A DNA stretch of 64,000 nucleotides, taken from the NCBI RefSeq assembly GCF_003346515.1, contig NZ_QQNA01000021.1:1-64000 (forward strand), written 5' to 3'. This DNA comes from Streptomyces corynorhini (lineage in GTDB: Bacteria > Actinomycetota > Actinomycetes > Streptomycetales > Streptomycetaceae). The translations under genes were made by a program, and so were the position numbers. This document shows positions 61,416 through 64,000 of this stretch, in pieces; positions within the stretch are counted from its first letter, which is position 1; every line of letters begins with the position of its first letter. The notes beneath the pieces are model-generated. The model made no database searches. It was not told the origin of the DNA and worked only from the letters and a program-made list of their open reading frames with translations.

Positions 61416-62384
61416 GTGAGCCTGCCCGTAGACCTTGACACCGCACTCCAGCCTCGACCCTCCTCGCCCGTGCAGGAAGTCCAGGATGAACGATTCGAGC
61501 GCCAGGGTGTGCGACTGCTGCTGAAGCGTGAAGACCTTATCCATGCCACTTTGGAGTGGGATTCAGCTGCGCTTGGACCAGTGGACCTGTACCCTCCCGG
61601 CAACAAGTGGCGCAAGCTGGCGCCCAATCTGCGCGCGGCGGCGGAGAGCGGCCGGCGCACCCTGGTGACCTTCGGCGGCGCGTACTCCAACCACCTGCGC
61701 GCGACGGCCGCGGCCGGCCGGCTGCTGGGCTTCGCCAGCGTCGGCGTCGTACGGGGCGACGAACTGGCCGGACGCCCGCTCAACCCCTCGCTCGCCCGCT
61801 GCGCGGCGGACGGGATGCGGCTGGTCTTCGTGGACCGCGCCGCCTACCGGCGCGCGGCGGAGCCCGCCCACGTGGCGGCGCTGCTTGCCGACGCGGGCCT
61901 CGATCCGGATTCCGTTTACCTCCTCCCCGAGGGCGGCAGCAACGCGCTCGCGGTGACCGGCTGCGTGGACCTGGGCCGGGAGCTGCGCGGCGCAGCCGAG
62001 ACCGTGGCCGTCCCCTGCGGGACCGGCGGAACCCTTGCGGGGCTTGCCGCCGGGCTCGACGCCGGGCAGCGGGCCCTGGGCTTCCCGGTGCTGCGCGGTG
62101 GCTTCCTGGACGCCGCGACCCGGGATCTCCAGCGCGCCGCCTTCGCCGCCCCCACCGCCGCCTGGACGCTGGACGACCGGTTCCACTTCGGCGGCTTCGC
62201 CCGTACCTCCGCCGAACTGGAGTCGTTCGCGGCGGACTTCGAGCAGCGGCACGGGCTCGCGGTGGAACGTCTCTATGTCGCCAAAATGCTGTACGGCCTG
62301 ACGACGCTGGCGGCGGAGGGCGCCTTCGCGCCCGGCACGGCCGTCGCCGCCGTGATCACCGGCGTACCGGAGCCCACCGCGTAA
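61416..62384 (+). CDS. Reconstituted ACC deaminase/D-cysteine desulfhydrase-family enzyme
   Basis: This 322-residue PLP enzyme is formed by an element-encoded N-terminus (61416-61598) joined in frame to the host gene body. The replacement repeats the family start (DERFERQGVRLLLKREDLIH) but then inserts about 14 extra residues (ATLEWDSAALGPVDLYP), encoded by the attR arm, before PGNKWRKL. The host part is intact: LVTFGGAYSNHLRA, PCGTGGTLAG and LYVAKMLYGL. GTG 61416 follows GGGGGAAAG loosely. The enzyme may be active, but the loop before the PLP lysine could alter it. Confidence 0.85.
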   Translation: MSLPVDLDTALQPRPSSPVQEVQDERFERQGVRLLLKREDLIHATLEWDSAALGPVDLYPPGNKWRKLAPNLRAAAESGRRTLVTFGGAYSNHLRATAAAGRLLGFASVGVVRGDELAGRPLNPSLARCAADGMRLVFVDRAAYRRAAEPAHVAALLADAGLDPDSVYLLPEGGSNALAVTGCVDLGRELRGAAETVAVPCGTGGTLAGLAAGLDAGQRALGFPVLRGGFLDAATRDLQRAAFAAPTAAWTLDDRFHFGGFARTSAELESFAADFEQRHGLAVERLYVAKMLYGLTTLAAEGAFAPGTAVAAVITGVPEPTA

Positions 62385-62392
62385 CCCCGCAC

Positions 62393-62447
62393 CACCCGCG
62401 CGCCACCGCGCGACCCCGCACAACCCGCGCGACCCCGCGCGATCCGG
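62393..62447. repeat. CCCGCGCGA/CCGCGCGAC short repeats
   Basis: Several CGCGCGACCCCGC-type units lie between convergent genes; no hairpin terminator is clear. Confidence 0.7.
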
Positions 62448-62453
62448 CCCGTC

Positions 62454-64000
62454 TCAGTCCGACTCGCTCTCCCGGTACGCCGCCGCCTCCTCCAGGTCCA
62501 GTCTGCGCAGCAGCGTCCGCAGCATCTCGTCGTCGATCCGCCGCCGGTCCCGCAGCTCCACGAAGACCGTGCGCTCGGCCTCGATCATCTCCCGCGACAA
62601 CCGCCGGTAGGTCTCGTCGGCCGACTCGCCCGTGACCTCGTTGACGGCGCCCAGCCGCTCCCAGACCGAGTTGCGGCGGCGCTCCAGCACGGTGCGCAAC
62701 CGGTCGGCCAGGGGCCGCGGCAGCGCGTTGCGGTCGTCGGCGAGCAGCTCGTCGAGCCGCCGTTCGGCCACCGTGGACGCCTCGCTCTGGGCCTGCGCCT
62801 CGGCCAGGGTCTCGGCCTGCCGGTCACGGCCCGGCACCTTCAGCAGCCGGATCAGCGGCGGCAGGGTGAGCCCCTGGACGACCAGGGTGCCGATCACCGT
62901 GGCGAAGGTCAGGAACAGGACGAGATTGCGGCCGGGGAACGGCTTTCCGTCACTCAGCGTCAGCGGGATGGAGAACGCGATGGCCATGGACACCACGCCG
63001 CGCATCCCGGCCCAGCCGATGATCAGCGGGGCCGTCCAGTTGGTGTCCGGTTCGCGCGCCCGGATCCGGGCGGACAGCAGGCGGGGCAGGAAGGTCCCCG
63101 GATAGACCCAGACGAACCGGACCGCCACCACCGCCACGAAGATCCCGACCGCGTACAGCAGCGCCTGCCCGACCCCGTACTCGCCGAGCCCGCGCAGGAC
63201 GACGGGCAGTTGCAGCCCGATCAGCGCGAAGACCGCCGACTCCAGGACGAAGGCGACCATCTTCCACACCGCCGCCTCCTGGAGCCGGGTCGCGAAGTCG
63301 ACCTGCCAGGAGCGGTGGCCGAGGTAGAGGGCGACCACCACGACGGCCAGCACCCCGGACGCGCCGACCTGTTCGGCCGCCGCGTAGGCGACGAACGGGA
63401 TGAGCAGCGACAGCGTGTTCTGCAGCAGCGCCTCGGTCAGATGCGTACGCAGCCAGTGCAGCGGCACCATCAGCACCAGCCCGATCCCGACCCCGCCGAC
63501 CGAGGCCAGCGCGAACGCGCCGATCCCCTCGCCCCAGCTCGATCCGGTGCCGACGGCTGCCGCCAGGGCCACTTTGAACGCGGTGATCGCGGTCGCGTCG
63601 TTGAGCAGCGACTCGCCCTGGAGGATGGTGGTGATCCGGCTCGGCAGCCCCAGCCTGCGGGCGATGGCGGTGGCCGCCACGGCGTCCGGCGGCGCGACGA
63701 CCGCGCCGAGGACCAGCGCGGTGGTCGTGGGCAGATCGGGCACCATGAGATGGACCAGCCAGCCGACCGCGAGCGTCGCGAACAGGACGTAGCCGACCGA
63801 GAGCATCGCGACCGGCCGCAGATTGGCCCGCAGGTCGAGATACGAGCTGTCCACGGCCGCCGTGTAGAGCAGCGGTGGCAGGAGCAGCGGCAGCACGATG
63901 TGCGGATCGAGGGTGTACGCGGGCACACCGGGGATGTAGGCGGCGACCAGTCCCGCGGCCACCAGCAGCAGGGGCGCGGCCACCGGCGTCCTGCGCGCCA
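62454..64000 (-). CDS. CPA1-family Na+/H+ antiporter (cut by window end)
   Basis: This is the C-terminal 515 residues of a monovalent cation/proton antiporter. It has about eleven membrane helices visible, the ion-binding region VVAPPDAVAATAIA and GESLLNDATAI, IGWAGMRGVVSMAIA, and a cytoplasmic C-terminal helical tail of about 120 residues (AETLAEAQAQSEASTVAERRLDELL split by charged stretches). The frame is open to base 64000, so the start is outside the window. It would help pH and Na+ homeostasis. It is convergent with the deaminase gene. Confidence 0.92.
   Translation of the reverse strand, partial: ARRTPVAAPLLLVAAGLVAAYIPGVPAYTLDPHIVLPLLLPPLLYTAAVDSSYLDLRANLRPVAMLSVGYVLFATLAVGWLVHLMVPDLPTTTALVLGAVVAPPDAVAATAIARRLGLPSRITTILQGESLLNDATAITAFKVALAAAVGTGSSWGEGIGAFALASVGGVGIGLVLMVPLHWLRTHLTEALLQNTLSLLIPFVAYAAAEQVGASGVLAVVVVALYLGHRSWQVDFATRLQEAAVWKMVAFVLESAVFALIGLQLPVVLRGLGEYGVGQALLYAVGIFVAVVAVRFVWVYPGTFLPRLLSARIRAREPDTNWTAPLIIGWAGMRGVVSMAIAFSIPLTLSDGKPFPGRNLVLFLTFATVIGTLVVQGLTLPPLIRLLKVPGRDRQAETLAEAQAQSEASTVAERRLDELLADDRNALPRPLADRLRTVLERRRNSVWERLGAVNEVTGESADETYRRLSREMIEAERTVFVELRDRRRIDDEMLRTLLRRLDLEEAAAYRESESD

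Larger units (their letters stand above)
57740..61598. mobile_element. 3.86-kb site-specific integrative element (serine integrase) in a PLP-enzyme gene
   Basis: Boundaries are set by the split host gene: CCC at 57737-57739 (left) and 61596-61598 (right), with the host motif GGCAACAAGTGGCGCAAG resuming after the right copy. The overlap of 2-3 bp fits serine-integrase chemistry. Contents: integrase, a structured non-coding block, two small minus-strand genes, a divergent XRE-type regulator, and a replacement 5' end for the target gene. No replication, transfer or structural phage genes are present. The GC content and third-position bias are lower than in flanking genes. Confidence 0.88.

Noticed and set aside
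57740..61598. tRNA gene as integration target
   Set aside because: No tRNA is visible at either end; the junctions fall in a protein-coding gene.

Overview
The window is high-GC actinobacterial DNA, almost certainly Streptomyces. Signs of this are GC-rich third codon positions, frequent GTG/TTG starts, 4-bp ATGA/GTGA gene overlaps, a SARP regulator, a Kgd-type 2-oxoglutarate decarboxylase/dehydrogenase, the nickel superoxide dismutase pair sodN/sodX, a snapalysin with its LysR partner, and a cNMP-domain (Family 2B) encapsulin. Several neighbours (lon, two-component system, kgd, malic enzyme, amino-acid ABC transporter, sodX-sodN) recall the core of Streptomyces chromosomes. That comparison is from memory, not from a search.

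Layout. 1-0.7 kb: a GH25 muramidase whose 5' end is lost in a 76-bp fold-back palindrome at the window edge. 0.8-8.5 kb: lon with an HspR-type operator, a phosphotransferase, a rhomboid-like membrane protein, a MITE-like repeat, a spermidine-synthase-like protein and a two-component system. 8.8-12.7 kb: kgd. 12.8-18.4 kb: a minus-strand FxSxx-COOH RiPP maturation operon (FxsB radical SAM, HExxH peptide hydroxylase, FxsT) with no adjacent precursor. 18.6-24.8 kb: five minus-strand genes led by a SARP/NB-ARC regulator. 25.7-33.3 kb: a vWA/MoxR/trypsin-type conflict operon that ends in an FxSxx-like precursor with the C-terminus FTNAF.

33.5-40.4 kb: housekeeping and regulatory genes (DUF4097-PadR pair, ClpN-HTH pair with twin operators, malic enzyme). 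41-43.7 kb: a polar amino-acid (glutamate-type) ABC transporter. 43.8-56.6 kb: methyltransferase, CGNR protein, sodX/sodN, a GT39-like membrane protein, metallophosphoesterase, RidA, LysR-snapalysin, small conserved genes, then a Family 2B encapsulin with a polyprenyl synthase as likely cargo. 56.8-57.4 kb: an amidase.

57.6-62.4 kb: a 3.9-kb integrative element (large serine integrase, structured non-coding block, two small genes, divergent XRE regulator). It sits exactly in the PLP-lysine motif of an ACC-deaminase/D-cysteine-desulfhydrase-family gene. The right end of the element carries a replacement 5' end for that gene, so a full reading frame is restored. 62.5 kb to the edge: a CPA1 Na+/H+ antiporter cut by the window.

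Two systems deserve most attention. One is the possible pairing of the RiPP precursor in the conflict operon with the maturases 7 kb away. The other is the mini-element that repairs its own target gene. Short GC-rich minisatellites after convergent genes, and inside disordered N-termini, recur through the window.
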